From Desulfuromonadales bacterium (GTDB lineage: Bacteria; Desulfobacterota; Desulfuromonadia; Geobacterales; Pseudopelobacteraceae), in the NCBI GenBank assembly GCA_013377095.1, contig JACAAY010000005.1, positions 1 to 64,000 of the forward strand: DNA of 64,000 nucleotides, in the 5' to 3' direction. The position numbers and the translations under genes are program-made. Position 1 is the first letter of the stretch. Each line of letters begins with the position of its first letter. The notes beneath the pieces are model-generated. The model made no database searches. It saw nothing but the letters and a program-made list of their open reading frames with translations, and was not told the origin of the DNA. Below, piece after piece: positions 19,222 to 29,914 of the stretch.

Positions 19222-21081
19222 GTGAACCAGTTTTACAAGAACATCTCTCTCTGGCTAGTCATCTTTTTGATGATGATCCTGCTGTATAGTATGATCAACA
19301 AGCCCCACGCCACGACCGAGAAGATCAATTTCAGCGATTTCATCTCCCAGGTGGATGCGGGAAAAATTACCTCCGTCACCATCCAGGGCAATGATATTTT
19401 CGGCAAGCTCGAGGGCAAGGACGGCAAGGACTTCCACACCTACAAACCGGTATCCGACGCCGATCTGACCAAAAAACTGCTCGACAAAAAGGTCACGATC
19501 ATCGCCAAACCGGATGAGGAGAAATTTTCCTGGTTGTCGATTTTCATTTCATGGTTTCCGCTGATATTACTGGTGGGTGTCTGGATTTTCTTCATGCGAC
19601 AGATGCAGGCCGGTGGCGGCAAAGCCATGTCATTCGGCAAGAGCCGCGCAAAGTTGTTGACCGAGAGTCAGGTCAAGATCACTTTCGAGGATGTGGCCGG
19701 AATTGAAGAGGCCAAGGAAGAGCTGAACGAGATCATTTCGTTCCTCAAGGATCCCAAGAAATTTACCAAACTGGGCGGCAGAATACCAAAGGGTGTGCTG
19801 CTGATGGGCCCGCCGGGCACCGGCAAGACACTGCTGGCCCGCGCCATCGCCGGTGAGGCCGGTGTACCGTTCTTTTCCATCTCCGGTTCCGATTTCGTGG
19901 AAATGTTTGTGGGCGTCGGAGCCAGCCGTGTACGCGACCTGTTTCTGCAGGGCAAAAAGAGTGCCCCCTGTATCATCTTCATCGATGAGATAGATGCCGT
20001 TGGTCGTCACCGTGGCGCCGGACTAGGTGGTGGCCATGACGAGCGTGAGCAGACCCTGAACCAGCTGCTGGTGGAGATGGACGGTTTTGAATCCAACGAG
20101 GGCGTTATCCTGATCGCCGCCACCAACCGCCCTGATGTCCTCGACCCGGCGTTGCTGCGTCCGGGTCGTTTTGACCGGCAGGTGGTTGTACCGCGTCCCG
20201 ATGTCAAGGGGCGTGAGATGATCCTCAAGGTCCATGCCAAGAAAGTGCCGCTCTCACCCGATGTGGATCTGGCGGTGATTGCCCGCGGAACACCAGGATT
20301 TTCGGGAGCCGACCTGGCCAACGTGGTCAATGAAGCCGCGCTGCTGGCTGCGCGTGTGGACAAAAACGTCGTGGAATCAATTGATTTTGACAGCGCCAAA
20401 GACAAGGTGCTGATGGGCGTTGAGCGGCGCAGCATGGTCATCTCCGATGAGGAGAAGAAGAGCACCGCCTACCATGAAGCCGGGCACACGCTGGTTGCCA
20501 GAACGATACCCGGCACAGATCCGGTTCACAAGGTTTCCATTATCCCGCGCGGACGCGCGCTGGGTGTTACCATGCAGCTGCCCATCGAAGACAAGCACAG
20601 CTACTCCCGGGAATCCCTGCTTGCCCGCATTACCGTGCTGATGGGAGGCCGCGCTGCAGAGGACATCATCTTCAACACCTTTACCACCGGAGCGGGCAAC
20701 GACATCGAGCAGGCCACCGAACTGGCCCGCAAGATGGTCTGCGAATGGGGCATGAGCGACAAACTGGGACCACTTTCCTTTGGCAAAAAGGATGAACAGA
20801 TCTTCCTCGGCCGTGAAATGTCCACCCACAAGAACTACAGCGAAGCCACCGCGGTTGAAATCGACACGGAAATCAGGCTTATCGTCGATGAAAGCTATGC
20901 CAAGGCCCACAAGATTCTTATGGAAAACATCCAGAACCTGCACAGCCTGTCCGAATGCCTGATCGAGAAAGAAAACCTGACCGGGGCCGAAGTTGACCAG
21001 ATAATTGCAAACGGCGGCGCGACCTGTGGCCAGAAGGCAGAGAAAGCCTTGCAGGAACGGCATACCGACATCCAGGCCTGA
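19222..21081 (+). CDS. ftsH: ATP-dependent zinc metalloprotease FtsH
   Basis: Membrane-bound AAA+ protease that degrades misfolded membrane proteins and regulatory proteins. From GTG 19222 it has 619 residues: TM1 about 6-26, a periplasmic loop, TM2 about 99-120, Walker A GPPGTGKT (196-203), the SRH region ([20 protein letters not shown]) and the zinc site HEAGH (418-422). A TTG at 19210 is in frame, but GGGGG at 19212-19216 then sits at the correct distance for the GTG. It starts the housekeeping run that continues with folP and cdaA. Confidence 0.96.
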   Translation: MNQFYKNISLWLVIFLMMILLYSMINKPHATTEKINFSDFISQVDAGKITSVTIQGNDIFGKLEGKDGKDFHTYKPVSDADLTKKLLDKKVTIIAKPDEEKFSWLSIFISWFPLILLVGVWIFFMRQMQAGGGKAMSFGKSRAKLLTESQVKITFEDVAGIEEAKEELNEIISFLKDPKKFTKLGGRIPKGVLLMGPPGTGKTLLARAIAGEAGVPFFSISGSDFVEMFVGVGASRVRDLFLQGKKSAPCIIFIDEIDAVGRHRGAGLGGGHDEREQTLNQLLVEMDGFESNEGVILIAATNRPDVLDPALLRPGRFDRQVVVPRPDVKGREMILKVHAKKVPLSPDVDLAVIARGTPGFSGADLANVVNEAALLAARVDKNVVESIDFDSAKDKVLMGVERRSMVISDEEKKSTAYHEAGHTLVARTIPGTDPVHKVSIIPRGRALGVTMQLPIEDKHSYSRESLLARITVLMGGRAAEDIIFNTFTTGAGNDIEQATELARKMVCEWGMSDKLGPLSFGKKDEQIFLGREMSTHKNYSEATAVEIDTEIRLIVDESYAKAHKILMENIQNLHSLSECLIEKENLTGAEVDQIIANGGATCGQKAEKALQERHTDIQA

Positions 21082-21088
21082 CAGATAT

Positions 21089-22300
21089 ATGGGTGTTTTT
21101 TCGGCGAGAGTTCTTCAACTACGATCTCCGGCCGATGCAGAGCATGAATTGCGCCGCATCGGGGTTGATCCGGGCGGCATCACCAGCATGACCGCCAAGA
21201 TGCAGACCCACTGTGTTCATCTGTCCCGTCTGCAGTGCCGCCAGGCAAATGTCCTCAAGCAGGAAATGCTGGCCCTGGGGGGCGATGCGGCGGTTGCCCG
21301 TGGAAGCGTGGCCTGCAGCATTGACTCCACCGACGTCATCCTGATCGGTACACCCAAACAACTCAAACATCTCTGCCTGAAACTTGCCCATCAGCCATTT
21401 GGTCTTCCGGCCCTGGCTATGGAACTGTCTACCGTCTTGGCGTTCACAACATCGGCGCCGACAGTGTGGAAAACGGCGCGGCGGGACCTTCAGCTGACGC
21501 GCCCGCTGATCATGGGTATTCTCAACGTGACACCCGATTCATTTTCCGACGGCGCCCGTTATGCGAACCCGCAACGGGCCGTTGAACGGGCACGGGAGAT
21601 GATTGCCGAGGGGGCCGATATCATCGACATCGGCGGTGAGAGCACCCGTCCCGGAGCCGAAGCGGTGTCCGCCGAAGAAGAGACCGCACGGGTCATTCCG
21701 GTTATCAGCGAACTAACGAAGATACAGGAGTGTGTCATCTCCATTGACACATGGAAGAGCGCTGTGGCACGGGATGCCATGGCTAGCGGGGCGGAGATCA
21801 TCAACGACATCAGTGGTTTTACCTTTGATGCCGGACTGGCCGATGTTGCTTCCGCAACGGGCGCCGGAGTGGTTCTGATGCATACTCGGGGTACTCCGGG
21901 CGACATGCAGCACAACACCTGCTACAGCGACCTGATCGGAGCAATCATGCAGTCTCTGCGCGACTCCGTTGATACCGCCCTGACTGCCGGAATTGAGCGG
22001 GAACGGATCGCCATCGATCCCGGAATCGGTTTTGCGAAAAACAGCCACGGAAATCTGGAGATACTGCGTCGTCTGCGGGAATTCAACGCGCTCGGCCTGC
22101 CGCTTCTGGTCGGCACGTCCCGCAAGTCGTTCATCGGAGCAATAACCGGCCGGGACATAGACAATCGTCTCTTCGGCACGGCCGCAACGGTGGCCCTGGC
22201 AATCAGCCATGGCGCGCACATCCTGCGGGTGCATGACGTCCGCGCCATGCGGGATGTTGCCGACGTGGTCCACGCCGTCGTGAAGGAGCACAACGCCTGA
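21089..22300 (+). CDS. folP: Dihydropteroate synthase with N-terminal extension
   Basis: Folate pathway enzyme joining p-aminobenzoate to the pterin pyrophosphate. The catalytic TIM barrel begins near residue 135: MGILNVTPDSFSDGA (from 142), DIIDIGGESTRPGA, and later DPGIGFAKN and GTSRKSFIG. The total of 403 residues is about 120 longer than E. coli FolP; the extra N-terminal part (LRSPADAEHELRRIGVDPGG onward) has its own fold and no motif I recognise. ATG 21089 is 8 bp after ftsH. A frame open further upstream lies inside ftsH and is not used. Confidence 0.94.
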   Translation: MGVFSARVLQLRSPADAEHELRRIGVDPGGITSMTAKMQTHCVHLSRLQCRQANVLKQEMLALGGDAAVARGSVACSIDSTDVILIGTPKQLKHLCLKLAHQPFGLPALAMELSTVLAFTTSAPTVWKTARRDLQLTRPLIMGILNVTPDSFSDGARYANPQRAVERAREMIAEGADIIDIGGESTRPGAEAVSAEEETARVIPVISELTKIQECVISIDTWKSAVARDAMASGAEIINDISGFTFDAGLADVASATGAGVVLMHTRGTPGDMQHNTCYSDLIGAIMQSLRDSVDTALTAGIERERIAIDPGIGFAKNSHGNLEILRRLREFNALGLPLLVGTSRKSFIGAITGRDIDNRLFGTAATVALAISHGAHILRVHDVRAMRDVADVVHAVVKEHNA

Positions 22301-22389
22301 TGCAGCAACGGGGAATACATCCCCGCTATACCGCTCGACCTTACGCTTGGCACTCCATACTCGCCGGACAGACTCCAACGGGGAAATGA

Positions 22390-23175
22390 ATGTCGGACCT
22401 GCTAGCCAGATTTACCCTGCTCGACCTCTGCGACATCCTTATCCTGGCTGTTCTGATCTACCATTTCGTCCTGTTTCTGAAAAAAGACGTAGCTACCAGA
22501 CTGCTCCTGATATTGCTGGTTTTCTTCAGCACACTGTTCATCGCGCGCTTTTCCCGGTTCTTCGCCACCACCTGGCTACTTAGCTCCCTGTTTTCATCCG
22601 CTCTGATTATCCTGGCCATCATCTTCCAGACCGACATACGTCGCGCCTTTCTGTCCATGGGCCGGCGACAGATAGAACCCCATGTGCGGGACGAAGAGGC
22701 CGAGATGATCGAAGAACTGATCAAGGCCGCCAGCGAGATGGCTGAGAAGAGGATCGGCGCCCTGATTGTCATTGTCCGTCACCTTCCCATCGACCATCTG
22801 CTGGAGATAGGAACCCAGATAGAGGCCAAGGTCACCAGCGAGCTGCTCAATTCAATTTTTCTCCCCTACTCCCCGATTCATGATGGCGCGGTGATCATCA
22901 ACAGGGGCAAGATCACCATGGCCGGCTGTCTGCTGCCGCTCTCCCGGAATCCCGACATTTCCAAGAGTTTCGGCACCCGCCATCGGGCCGCCCTGGGACT
23001 CTCCGAACTGGTTGATGCACTGATAATGGTGGTTTCCGAGGAAACCGGCAAAATATCCATGGTCCATGACGGCAAGATCAATTATGATGTGGGCGCCGTG
23101 GAAACCCGCCGCATGCTGAGACGAGCATTGGATGTGAAACGCACAAGCAAACCTTCGGCGTCAGGAGACAGGTAG
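22390..23175 (+). CDS. cdaA: Diadenylate cyclase CdaA
   Basis: Makes cyclic di-AMP from two ATP. The 261 residues comprise about three N-terminal TM helices (15-75) and a DAC domain with the catalytic DGA (165-167) and RHR (197-199) motifs. The next gene encodes a YbbR-domain protein and the one after it GlmM, the same cdaA-cdaR-glmM order as in Firmicutes, where CdaR and GlmM regulate the cyclase. No c-di-AMP phosphodiesterase is in the window. C-di-AMP commonly governs potassium and cell-wall balance. Confidence 0.94.
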   Translation: MSDLLARFTLLDLCDILILAVLIYHFVLFLKKDVATRLLLILLVFFSTLFIARFSRFFATTWLLSSLFSSALIILAIIFQTDIRRAFLSMGRRQIEPHVRDEEAEMIEELIKAASEMAEKRIGALIVIVRHLPIDHLLEIGTQIEAKVTSELLNSIFLPYSPIHDGAVIINRGKITMAGCLLPLSRNPDISKSFGTRHRAALGLSELVDALIMVVSEETGKISMVHDGKINYDVGAVETRRMLRRALDVKRTSKPSASGDR

Positions 23176-23176
23176 C

Positions 23177-23605
23177 ATGACTCCCCTCACCGCGGACAGC
23201 GTGAAAAAAACCTACCTGCGCAACCTGTCACTCAAACTACTCAGTCTGGCGCTGGCGCTCTGTGTGTGGAGTCTCGCAACGGTCTCGCACAAAACCACGG
23301 CAAGGATCAGTATTCCGGTGCGGGTATGCAATATCCCCCACGGCTATGCGATCAAAAGACCAACGACAGCGAGCGTTGAGGTAACCATGGAAGGCCCCGG
23401 GAACCTGATCGCGACAACCAGGCGGTCCAAGGGAGCAGTGACCCTTGACCTGGATGGAGCCGTCAAACCGGGAACAACACTCTTCGCACACTTGGAATCG
23501 TACCTCGCCTTACCCGAGGGGGTCACGGTACTCCGTATCACACCGGCATCCCTGGAAATCACTCTGGAAGCGGAACGCTCACCACAAGGAGAACTTCACC
23601 CGTGA
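23177..23605 (+). CDS. Short YbbR-domain protein (CdaR-like)
   Basis: A 142-residue protein with one N-terminal membrane anchor (about 14-33, [17 protein letters not shown]) and a single YbbR domain facing outside. It begins 1 bp after cdaA and overlaps glmM by 4 bp, so it is coupled to both. The Firmicute CdaR has three or four YbbR domains; this is a one-domain version. A role in controlling CdaA follows from the gene order and family, not from direct evidence. Confidence 0.87.
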   Translation: MTPLTADSVKKTYLRNLSLKLLSLALALCVWSLATVSHKTTARISIPVRVCNIPHGYAIKRPTTASVEVTMEGPGNLIATTRRSKGAVTLDLDGAVKPGTTLFAHLESYLALPEGVTVLRITPASLEITLEAERSPQGELHP

Positions 23606-24963
23606 AAAAACTATTCGGAACCGATGGCGTTCGCGGCGTCGCCAACATCCATCCCATGACCACTGAGATGGCCATGCAACTGGGACGGGCCGCGGCCTAT
23701 ATTTTTAGAAGTTCGAGTAAACGCCGTCACCGCATTGTCATCGGCAAGGACACACGCCTGTCGTGCTACATGCTGGAAAACGCCATGGTGGCCGGCATCT
23801 GTTCCATGGGAGTGGATGTATTGCTGGTGGGGCCGCTGCCGACACCGGGGATTGCCAACATCACCTCCTCCATGCGCGCCGACGCCGGTGTGGTGATTTC
23901 CGCCTCTCACAACCCCTTTCAGGACAACGGCATAAAGTTTTTTTCCGCCGACGGCTTCAAACTTCCGGACAAGATCGAGCTGAAGATCGAAAAGCTGATC
24001 GAATCGAAACAGATCGATTCACTGCGTCCCACTGCCAGCGAAGTCGGCAAGGCCTTCCGTATCGAAGACGCTGCCGGTCGTTACATTGTATTCCTTAAAA
24101 ACACCTTCCCCCATGAAATGGATCTCTCCGGTTTGAAAATCGTGCTGGATTGCGCCAACGGTGCCGCCTACAAGGTTGCGCCGGCGGTCTTCGAGGAACT
24201 GGGCGCCGAAGTCGTCACCCTGGGTGTCAGCCCCAACGGCACCAACATCAATGCCGGTTGCGGTTCATTGTATCCCCAGGTGATCAGTGAAGAGGTTAAA
24301 AAACACCGCGCCGATATCGGTATCGCCCTGGATGGTGACGCTGACCGGGTAATTGTGTGCGATGAATTCGGCAACGAAGTGGATGGAGACCATATCATGG
24401 CCATCTGCGCCACAGACATGCTCAAACGCAAGCTGCTGAAGAAGAAGACCCTGGTAACCACGGTCATGAGCAACATGGGGCTGGACATCGCCCTGCGTAA
24501 CGCCGGGGGCAAAATCGTCAAGACTGCGGTGGGAGATCGCTATGTGGTTGAGGAGATGCGCAAGGCCGGTTACAATCTGGGCGGCGAGCAGTCCGGTCAC
24601 ATGATCTTCCTGGACCACAACACCACCGGTGATGGCATCCTCTCGGCACTGCAGCTGCTGGCGGTCATGCGGAGGAACGAAAAACCACTTTCAGAACTGG
24701 CCACCGTGATGATTCCCCTGCCCCAGGTACTGGTTAATACCCGAGTCCGCGAACGCAAAGACATAATGACCATCCCCGACATTGCCGCCAAGATCAGCGA
24801 CGTTGAGGAGAAGCTGGGTAACGAAGGGCGGGTACTGATCCGCTACTCCGGAACCGAACCGCTGCTGCGGGTCATGCTGGAGGGCAAGGATACCTACGAA
24901 ATCACCGCCTGGGCCAATGAGATCATTGAGCTGGTCAAGAAGCATCTGGGAGAAAAACCCTGA
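23602..24963 (+). CDS. glmM: Phosphoglucosamine mutase
   Basis: Converts glucosamine-6-phosphate to glucosamine-1-phosphate for peptidoglycan and LPS precursors. The 453 residues begin [14 protein letters not shown]; the phosphoserine loop is [12 protein letters not shown] with S102, the same number as in E. coli. The metal site DGDADR and the C-terminal [12 protein letters not shown] are present. It overlaps the YbbR gene by 4 bp. The start is GTG (GTGAAAAAACTA). GlmM is also a known binding partner of CdaA in Firmicutes. Confidence 0.96.
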   Translation: MKKLFGTDGVRGVANIHPMTTEMAMQLGRAAAYIFRSSSKRRHRIVIGKDTRLSCYMLENAMVAGICSMGVDVLLVGPLPTPGIANITSSMRADAGVVISASHNPFQDNGIKFFSADGFKLPDKIELKIEKLIESKQIDSLRPTASEVGKAFRIEDAAGRYIVFLKNTFPHEMDLSGLKIVLDCANGAAYKVAPAVFEELGAEVVTLGVSPNGTNINAGCGSLYPQVISEEVKKHRADIGIALDGDADRVIVCDEFGNEVDGDHIMAICATDMLKRKLLKKKTLVTTVMSNMGLDIALRNAGGKIVKTAVGDRYVVEEMRKAGYNLGGEQSGHMIFLDHNTTGDGILSALQLLAVMRRNEKPLSELATVMIPLPQVLVNTRVRERKDIMTIPDIAAKISDVEEKLGNEGRVLIRYSGTEPLLRVMLEGKDTYEITAWANEIIELVKKHLGEKP

Positions 24964-24979
24964 GCAAGGAGAGCCGAAC

Positions 24980-25699
24980 ATGGCAAAACTGGGATTGAAT
25001 GTCGATCATGTGGCCACCGTGCGCCAGGCGCGCGGAGGTGTTGAACCCGATCCGGTCACGGCCGCCGCCATGGGTGAACTGGCCGGCGCCGAAGGTATCA
25101 CCATCCATCTGCGGGAAGACCGCCGCCACATACAGGACCGCGACCTGGAAATTCTGAGGCGGACCGTCAAAACCAAGCTCAACCTGGAAATGGCTGCAAC
25201 GCAGGAGATGGTTCGCATCGCCCTGAGGACAAAACCGGAGCAGGTAACCCTGGTGCCGGAAAAACGACAGGAACTGACCACCGAGGGAGGACTGGATGTG
25301 ATCCTCAACCTCAAATCCATCACCGATGCTGTCAAACGTCTGCGCGACAACGGCATCGTCGTCAGCCTCTTTGTAGACCCGGACCAGGAGCAGATCAAGG
25401 CTGCCAGCAAAAGCGGTGCGGACTACATCGAAATCCACACCGGCGCCTTTGCCGCAGCTCCTGACTGGCAAACCCAGAAACGTGAGCTCGATGAGATCGA
25501 TGCTGCCATCAAACTGGCCACCAAAGTCGGCATGGGCGTCAATGCCGGCCACGGCATCAACTATGTCAACATCAAGCCGCTGGCAGCCATCGGCGGCATT
25601 GAAGAGTACAATATTGGCCATTCAATCATGGCCCGCGCCATACTGGTGGGCATGGACCGGGCCGTCAAGGACATGGTCGAGCTGATCAAATACGCATGA
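24980..25699 (+). CDS. pdxJ: Pyridoxine 5'-phosphate synthase
   Basis: Condenses 1-deoxyxylulose-5-phosphate with aminoacetone-phosphate to make vitamin B6. The 239 residues include [18 protein letters not shown] at the start, [13 protein letters not shown], and [10 protein letters not shown] near the end. I chose ATG 24980, with AAGGAGAG upstream; the frame is open further back but inside glmM. Its end overlaps acpS by 4 bp, the classic pdxJ-acpS pair. Confidence 0.96.
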   Translation: MAKLGLNVDHVATVRQARGGVEPDPVTAAAMGELAGAEGITIHLREDRRHIQDRDLEILRRTVKTKLNLEMAATQEMVRIALRTKPEQVTLVPEKRQELTTEGGLDVILNLKSITDAVKRLRDNGIVVSLFVDPDQEQIKAASKSGADYIEIHTGAFAAAPDWQTQKRELDEIDAAIKLATKVGMGVNAGHGINYVNIKPLAAIGGIEEYNIGHSIMARAILVGMDRAVKDMVELIKYA

Positions 25700-26076
25700 T
25701 CTTCGGCATCGGAACCGATATTGTTGACATTTCCCGCTTCCAGCGTTTTGTTGACAACAACAATACAACCCTGCTCAAGCGCCTGTTTACGGAGCAGGAA
25801 CAGGTGGTCTGCAGCGCAAAACGAAGCAGCGCGTCCTGCTATGCGGCCCGCTTCGCCGCCAAGGAGGCCTTTCTCAAAGCACTGGGAACCGGATTGCGTG
25901 AGGGGATTTCCTGGCTGGACATGGAGGTCGTCAACGATGACCTGGGAAAACCGGATCTCTGTCTAAGCGGCAGGGCACGGGAACTGTACCGTGAGAAGAA
26001 CATCAAGCGCCTGTTTCTCTCCCTTTCACACGATGCCAACTGCGCCATAGCCATGGTCGTTCTGGAGGAAACATGA
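25696..26076 (+). CDS. acpS: Holo-[acyl-carrier-protein] synthase
   Basis: Transfers the phosphopantetheine arm from CoA to acyl carrier protein. The 126 residues show the family signatures [12 protein letters not shown] (metal-binding Asp) and [13 protein letters not shown], then [12 protein letters not shown]. It overlaps pdxJ and nnr by 4 bp each, so three genes are read as a coupled unit. Confidence 0.95.
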   Translation: MIFGIGTDIVDISRFQRFVDNNNTTLLKRLFTEQEQVVCSAKRSSASCYAARFAAKEAFLKALGTGLREGISWLDMEVVNDDLGKPDLCLSGRARELYREKNIKRLFLSLSHDANCAIAMVVLEET

Positions 26077-27665
26077 AGGTTGTCACCTCGCACACCATGC
26101 AGGACATCGATAAACAGGCCATCAACGAGTTCGGCATTTCCAGCCTGGAATTGATGGAGAATGCCGGCAGAAGCTGCACTGACATTATTATCGGGGAATT
26201 CGGACACACGGGGCATAAGCGCGTTCTGATCCTGTCCGGCAAGGGAAACAATGGTGGCGATGGCCATGTCATTGCCCGGCAGCTCAGCCAAAAAGGATGG
26301 AACGTTAAGGTGCTGGTTCTGGCCGAACGCGACCAGATCAAGGGCGATGCCGCCTTCAACCTCGAACAGCTCCCCCAAGAACTGGTGTCATTCTGTCCCC
26401 AGCTGGGACAGCTCTCGGGTCTGCACCGGACAGACATCATCCAGGCCGATCTGATCGTGGACGCTCTGCTGGGGACCGGCCTCAGCAACGACATCGCTGG
26501 AGCCTACCAGGAGGCCGTTGAACTGATCAACAGCTCCGGACGTCCCGTTCTGGCGGTGGACATTCCTTCCGGCATTCATGGAACCACCGGCAGGATCCTG
26601 GGTTGTGCGGTGCGGGCAGATATCACCGTGACCTTTGCCTTTGCAAAGCTGGGTCACGTACTCTACCCCGGTGCCGAACATATCGGCCGCCTGATCGTCA
26701 CAGACATCGGCATTCCTCCAACCCTGATGGAGAGTGCGCCAGGTTACGACTTTCTCAACGAACTCGGCATGCGCCCCCTGCTGCGCCGCCGCGACCGCCA
26801 GGGGCACAAGGGTGATTTCGGACATTGCCTGTTCATCGCCGGTTCCACCGGAAAGACCGGCGCCGCCGCCCTCTGCGCCAACGCCGCCGTTCGTGCCGGT
26901 TCCGGCTTGGTTACCCTGGCCGTGCCGGAGAGCCTGCATCATATCCTGGAAATGAAAACAACCGAGGCCATGACTGTGCCGCTGCCGGATTCGGTCAGCG
27001 GTCACCTTGCCAGCAGCGCCTATCCAACCATCGTCAGCCTGCTCAAGAGCAAGGATGTTTTGGCCATCGGACCGGGAATCGACCGTCGTCCCGGCACCGT
27101 TGCCCTGGTGCACACCCTGGTGGAATCGGTGGAACTGCCCATGGTGATCGACGCCGATGGCCTGAATGCCCTGGCCACTGACATCACGGTCCTGCAGAGG
27201 AAAAAATCGGCCACTATTATTCTGACACCCCATCCAGGGGAAATGGCCCGCCTGCTGGGCGCTTCCATTCCTGACGTGGATGCGATCCGCATCTCCGTCG
27301 CCCAGGAATTTGCCCGCACGTACGGCGTATTCCTGGTTCTCAAGGGAGCGCGCACCATCATCGCCTCACCCGATGGCGCCGCCGCCATCAACGGCAGCGG
27401 TAATCCGGGCATGGCCAGCGGCGGCATGGGCGATGTACTGACCGGCATTATCACTTCTCTGCTGGGTCAGGGATACAGCGCCTGGGATGCCTGCCGCCTG
27501 GGGGTGTTTATCCATGGTTTCTCAGCCGACATGGTTGCCCAGACAAAGGGTGAAGTCGGCATAAATGCCACGGATGTCCAGGAAAACATCCCCCACGCCT
27601 ACAAGCGACTGATGGAAACCAATCCCGAACTCACCACTAACCGGAAAAAATCCGTTACCCACTGA
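26073..27665 (+). CDS. nnr: Bifunctional NAD(P)H-hydrate epimerase / ADP-dependent dehydratase
   Basis: Repairs hydrated NAD(P)H. The N-terminal epimerase half (about 1-215) carries [25 protein letters not shown] and [10 protein letters not shown]; the C-terminal ADP-dependent dehydratase half (about 225-510) has [25 protein letters not shown] and [19 protein letters not shown]. The total of 530 residues fits the fused form. It overlaps acpS by 4 bp and is followed 12 bp later by the CBS protein. Confidence 0.95.
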   Translation: MKVVTSHTMQDIDKQAINEFGISSLELMENAGRSCTDIIIGEFGHTGHKRVLILSGKGNNGGDGHVIARQLSQKGWNVKVLVLAERDQIKGDAAFNLEQLPQELVSFCPQLGQLSGLHRTDIIQADLIVDALLGTGLSNDIAGAYQEAVELINSSGRPVLAVDIPSGIHGTTGRILGCAVRADITVTFAFAKLGHVLYPGAEHIGRLIVTDIGIPPTLMESAPGYDFLNELGMRPLLRRRDRQGHKGDFGHCLFIAGSTGKTGAAALCANAAVRAGSGLVTLAVPESLHHILEMKTTEAMTVPLPDSVSGHLASSAYPTIVSLLKSKDVLAIGPGIDRRPGTVALVHTLVESVELPMVIDADGLNALATDITVLQRKKSATIILTPHPGEMARLLGASIPDVDAIRISVAQEFARTYGVFLVLKGARTIIASPDGAAAINGSGNPGMASGGMGDVLTGIITSLLGQGYSAWDACRLGVFIHGFSADMVAQTKGEVGINATDVQENIPHAYKRLMETNPELTTNRKKSVTH

Positions 27666-27677
27666 AGGAGAATCCAC

Positions 27678-28127
27678 ATGCAGACCGTTGCAGATATCAT
27701 GACCAAAGAGGTCATAACCGTACAACGCACAACCTCCCTGCGCGAGCTGGCTGAACTGTTCGAGTCACACAACATCGGCAGCATTCCGGTTGTTGATGAC
27801 AAGGGTACTCCCATCGGAATCGTGACCGAATCCGACCTGATCGAGCAGGGACGCAGTCTGCACATCCCCACGGTCATCTCCCTGTTTGACTGGGTCATCC
27901 CCCTTGAGGGAGAAAAAAGCCTGGAACGTGACCTGCAGAGGTTGACCGCCCAGAACGTCGGTGAAATATTTTCCACCGAATTGATCAGCGTCAGTCCCAC
28001 GGACCTGGTCAGCAAGGCGGCTGATCTGATGAGTGATCACCGACTCCACGCCCTGCCGGTGCTGGAAGGGGGCAAACTGACGGGAATCGTGGCCCGCATC
28101 GACATTATCCGTAGCCTGATCAAATAG
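27678..28127 (+). CDS. Tandem CBS-domain protein
   Basis: A 149-residue cytoplasmic protein made of two CBS domains (about 7-62 and 96-148) separated by a linker. The first has ADIMTKEVITVQ and PVVDDKGTPIGIVTESDL; the second SVSPTDLVSKAADLM and LPVLEGGKLTGIVARIDI. Such pairs bind adenine nucleotides and often sense energy state. It lies between nnr and tsaE and abuts the tsaE start. The target is unknown. Confidence 0.9.
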   Translation: MQTVADIMTKEVITVQRTTSLRELAELFESHNIGSIPVVDDKGTPIGIVTESDLIEQGRSLHIPTVISLFDWVIPLEGEKSLERDLQRLTAQNVGEIFSTELISVSPTDLVSKAADLMSDHRLHALPVLEGGKLTGIVARIDIIRSLIK

Positions 28128-28622
28128 ATGCAGCAGCTGATCCTGTTAACATGCAGCCCTGACGAAACCGAGGTTCTGGGACAGCAACTCGGATCATTAG
28201 TATCAGCGGGTATCTTCATTGCATTATGCGGAGAACTGGGGGGTGGCAAGACCTGTTTTACCCGGGGTGTCGTTGCCGGTGCTGCCCCGCAGTCCTCTCA
28301 CTTGGTGGCCAGCCCCACTTTTGCCATCATGAATGAATATCCCGGTATCACACCGATCTATCACTTTGATTTTTACCGTTTCGCTTCATGCCACGAAATT
28401 GCCGAATTGGGCTTTGAAGATTACTTTCAGGGTCACGGGATCTGCATCGCCGAATGGGCGGAGAAATTGGATGAATTGCTACCCCGTGAGCGTCTGGAGA
28501 TCACTTTTGAACATGCCGGAGATGACCGGAGAAGGATAACCTTTACCGCCTGTGGATCCGTCCACGAAACACTGCTCGAACGGGTTGCCGGAGTGGTATC
28601 TCCCAGAAAAACTTTGACCTGA
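28128..28622 (+). CDS. tsaE: tRNA threonylcarbamoyladenosine biosynthesis ATPase TsaE
   Basis: Partner ATPase for the TsaBD complex that makes t6A37 in ANN-decoding tRNAs. The P-loop GELGGGKT (35-42), LVASPTFAIMNEY, YHFDFYRF and AEWAEKLDELLP match the family. The ATG follows directly on the CBS gene stop. Other t6A genes are not nearby. The 164 residues are near the usual length. Confidence 0.94.
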   Translation: MQQLILLTCSPDETEVLGQQLGSLVSAGIFIALCGELGGGKTCFTRGVVAGAAPQSSHLVASPTFAIMNEYPGITPIYHFDFYRFASCHEIAELGFEDYFQGHGICIAEWAEKLDELLPRERLEITFEHAGDDRRRITFTACGSVHETLLERVAGVVSPRKTLT

Positions 28623-28696
28623 CGTTATTTTGTCTGCTATAGATTGGAGCTCGATAACACTCGCTGGCTACTACCAGGAAAGAGGGTATGAGAAGT

Positions 28697-29914
28697 ATGG
28701 CACTTGTCGTTCAGAAATACGGCGGCACATCGGTTGGAAATCCCGACCGGATCAGGAATGTCGCCAAACGGGTCGCCAAGACCTATGATGCGGGCAATGA
28801 CCTGATCGTTGTCCTTTCGGCCATGTCAGGGGAAACCAACAAACTGGTCTCCCTGGCCAACGAGATGAGCGAATTCCCCGATGGTCGAGAATACGATACG
28901 CTGGTGGCCAGCGGCGAACAGGTTACCATCGCCCTCTTGGCCATGCATCTCAAATCCCTCGGTTACAAGGCCAAGTCCTACCTGGGGTGGCAGGTTCCGA
29001 TCATCAGCGACAGCACGGCAACCAAGGCCCGTATTGAACGCATCGATGACACCCGGATCCGCGCCGACCTGAACGAAGGCACCATCGTGGTGGTGGCCGG
29101 ATTTCAGGGTATCGACGCAAACGGCAACATTACGACCCTGGGTCGTGGTGGCTCCGACACCTCGGCAGTTGCCCTGGCAGCAGCGCTGAACGCTGATGTG
29201 TGCGAGATCTACACCGATGTGGACGGCGTCTACACCACCGACCCGAACATCTGCAAGGATGCCCGCAAGATGGAGAGCATTTCCTATGATGAAATGATCG
29301 AACTGGCCAGCCTGGGCGCCAAGGTGCTCCAGATCCGTTCGGTGGAATTTGCCCAAAAATATAATGTCAACGTACACGTTCGTTCCAGTTTGAATGAAAA
29401 TACCGGAACCATGGTTACGAGGGAGAATAATGATATGGAAGGGATTCTCGTTTCAGGTGTTGCCTACGATAAAAATGAAGCCAAGATTGCCGTCATGGGA
29501 GTACCGGATAAACCGGGTATCGCAGCCAAGATCCTCTCTGCGTTGTCAGACGCCACGATCTCGGTGGACATGATCGTCCAGAACGTCAGTCAAGCCGGTC
29601 TGACCGATTTCACCTTCACCGTTACCAAGTCCGACCTGAAACAAGCGCTGTTGATCACCAATGAGGTTGCCGCAGAAATCCACGCTCGGGAAGTTCTTTC
29701 AGACGAGAACATCAGCAAGATCTCCATCGTCGGCCTCGGCATGCGCAGCCACGCCGGCGTTGCCACCACCATGTTCTCCGCCCTGGCCTCCGCCAACATC
29801 AACATCCAAACCATCTCGACTTCCGAGATTAAAATTTCCGTCATCATCGACGACAAATACACCGAACTGGCGGTGCGCGTGCTGCATGAGGCATTCGGAC
29901 TGCAGGGCAAGTAG
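28697..29914 (+). CDS. lysC: Aspartate kinase
   Basis: First step of the lysine, threonine and methionine pathway. The N-terminal kinase domain begins [22 protein letters not shown] and includes [21 protein letters not shown]; two ACT domains occupy about 265-400 and usually bind the feedback amino acids. I chose ATG 28697 (405 residues), with GAGGG 10 bp upstream; ATG 28688 three codons earlier is also possible. There is no room for a lysine riboswitch in the 74-bp gap upstream. End of the ftsH-to-lysC run. Confidence 0.95.
   Translation: MALVVQKYGGTSVGNPDRIRNVAKRVAKTYDAGNDLIVVLSAMSGETNKLVSLANEMSEFPDGREYDTLVASGEQVTIALLAMHLKSLGYKAKSYLGWQVPIISDSTATKARIERIDDTRIRADLNEGTIVVVAGFQGIDANGNITTLGRGGSDTSAVALAAALNADVCEIYTDVDGVYTTDPNICKDARKMESISYDEMIELASLGAKVLQIRSVEFAQKYNVNVHVRSSLNENTGTMVTRENNDMEGILVSGVAYDKNEAKIAVMGVPDKPGIAAKILSALSDATISVDMIVQNVSQAGLTDFTFTVTKSDLKQALLITNEVAAEIHAREVLSDENISKISIVGLGMRSHAGVATTMFSALASANINIQTISTSEIKISVIIDDKYTELAVRVLHEAFGLQGK

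Noticed and set aside
26388-27233. Minus-strand frame of 281 codons opposite nnr
   Set aside because: Antisense shadow; composition and lack of start signals do not suggest a gene.
28623-28696. Lysine riboswitch before lysC
   Set aside because: The gap is only about 74 bp, too short for the lysine aptamer, and shows no matching pattern.
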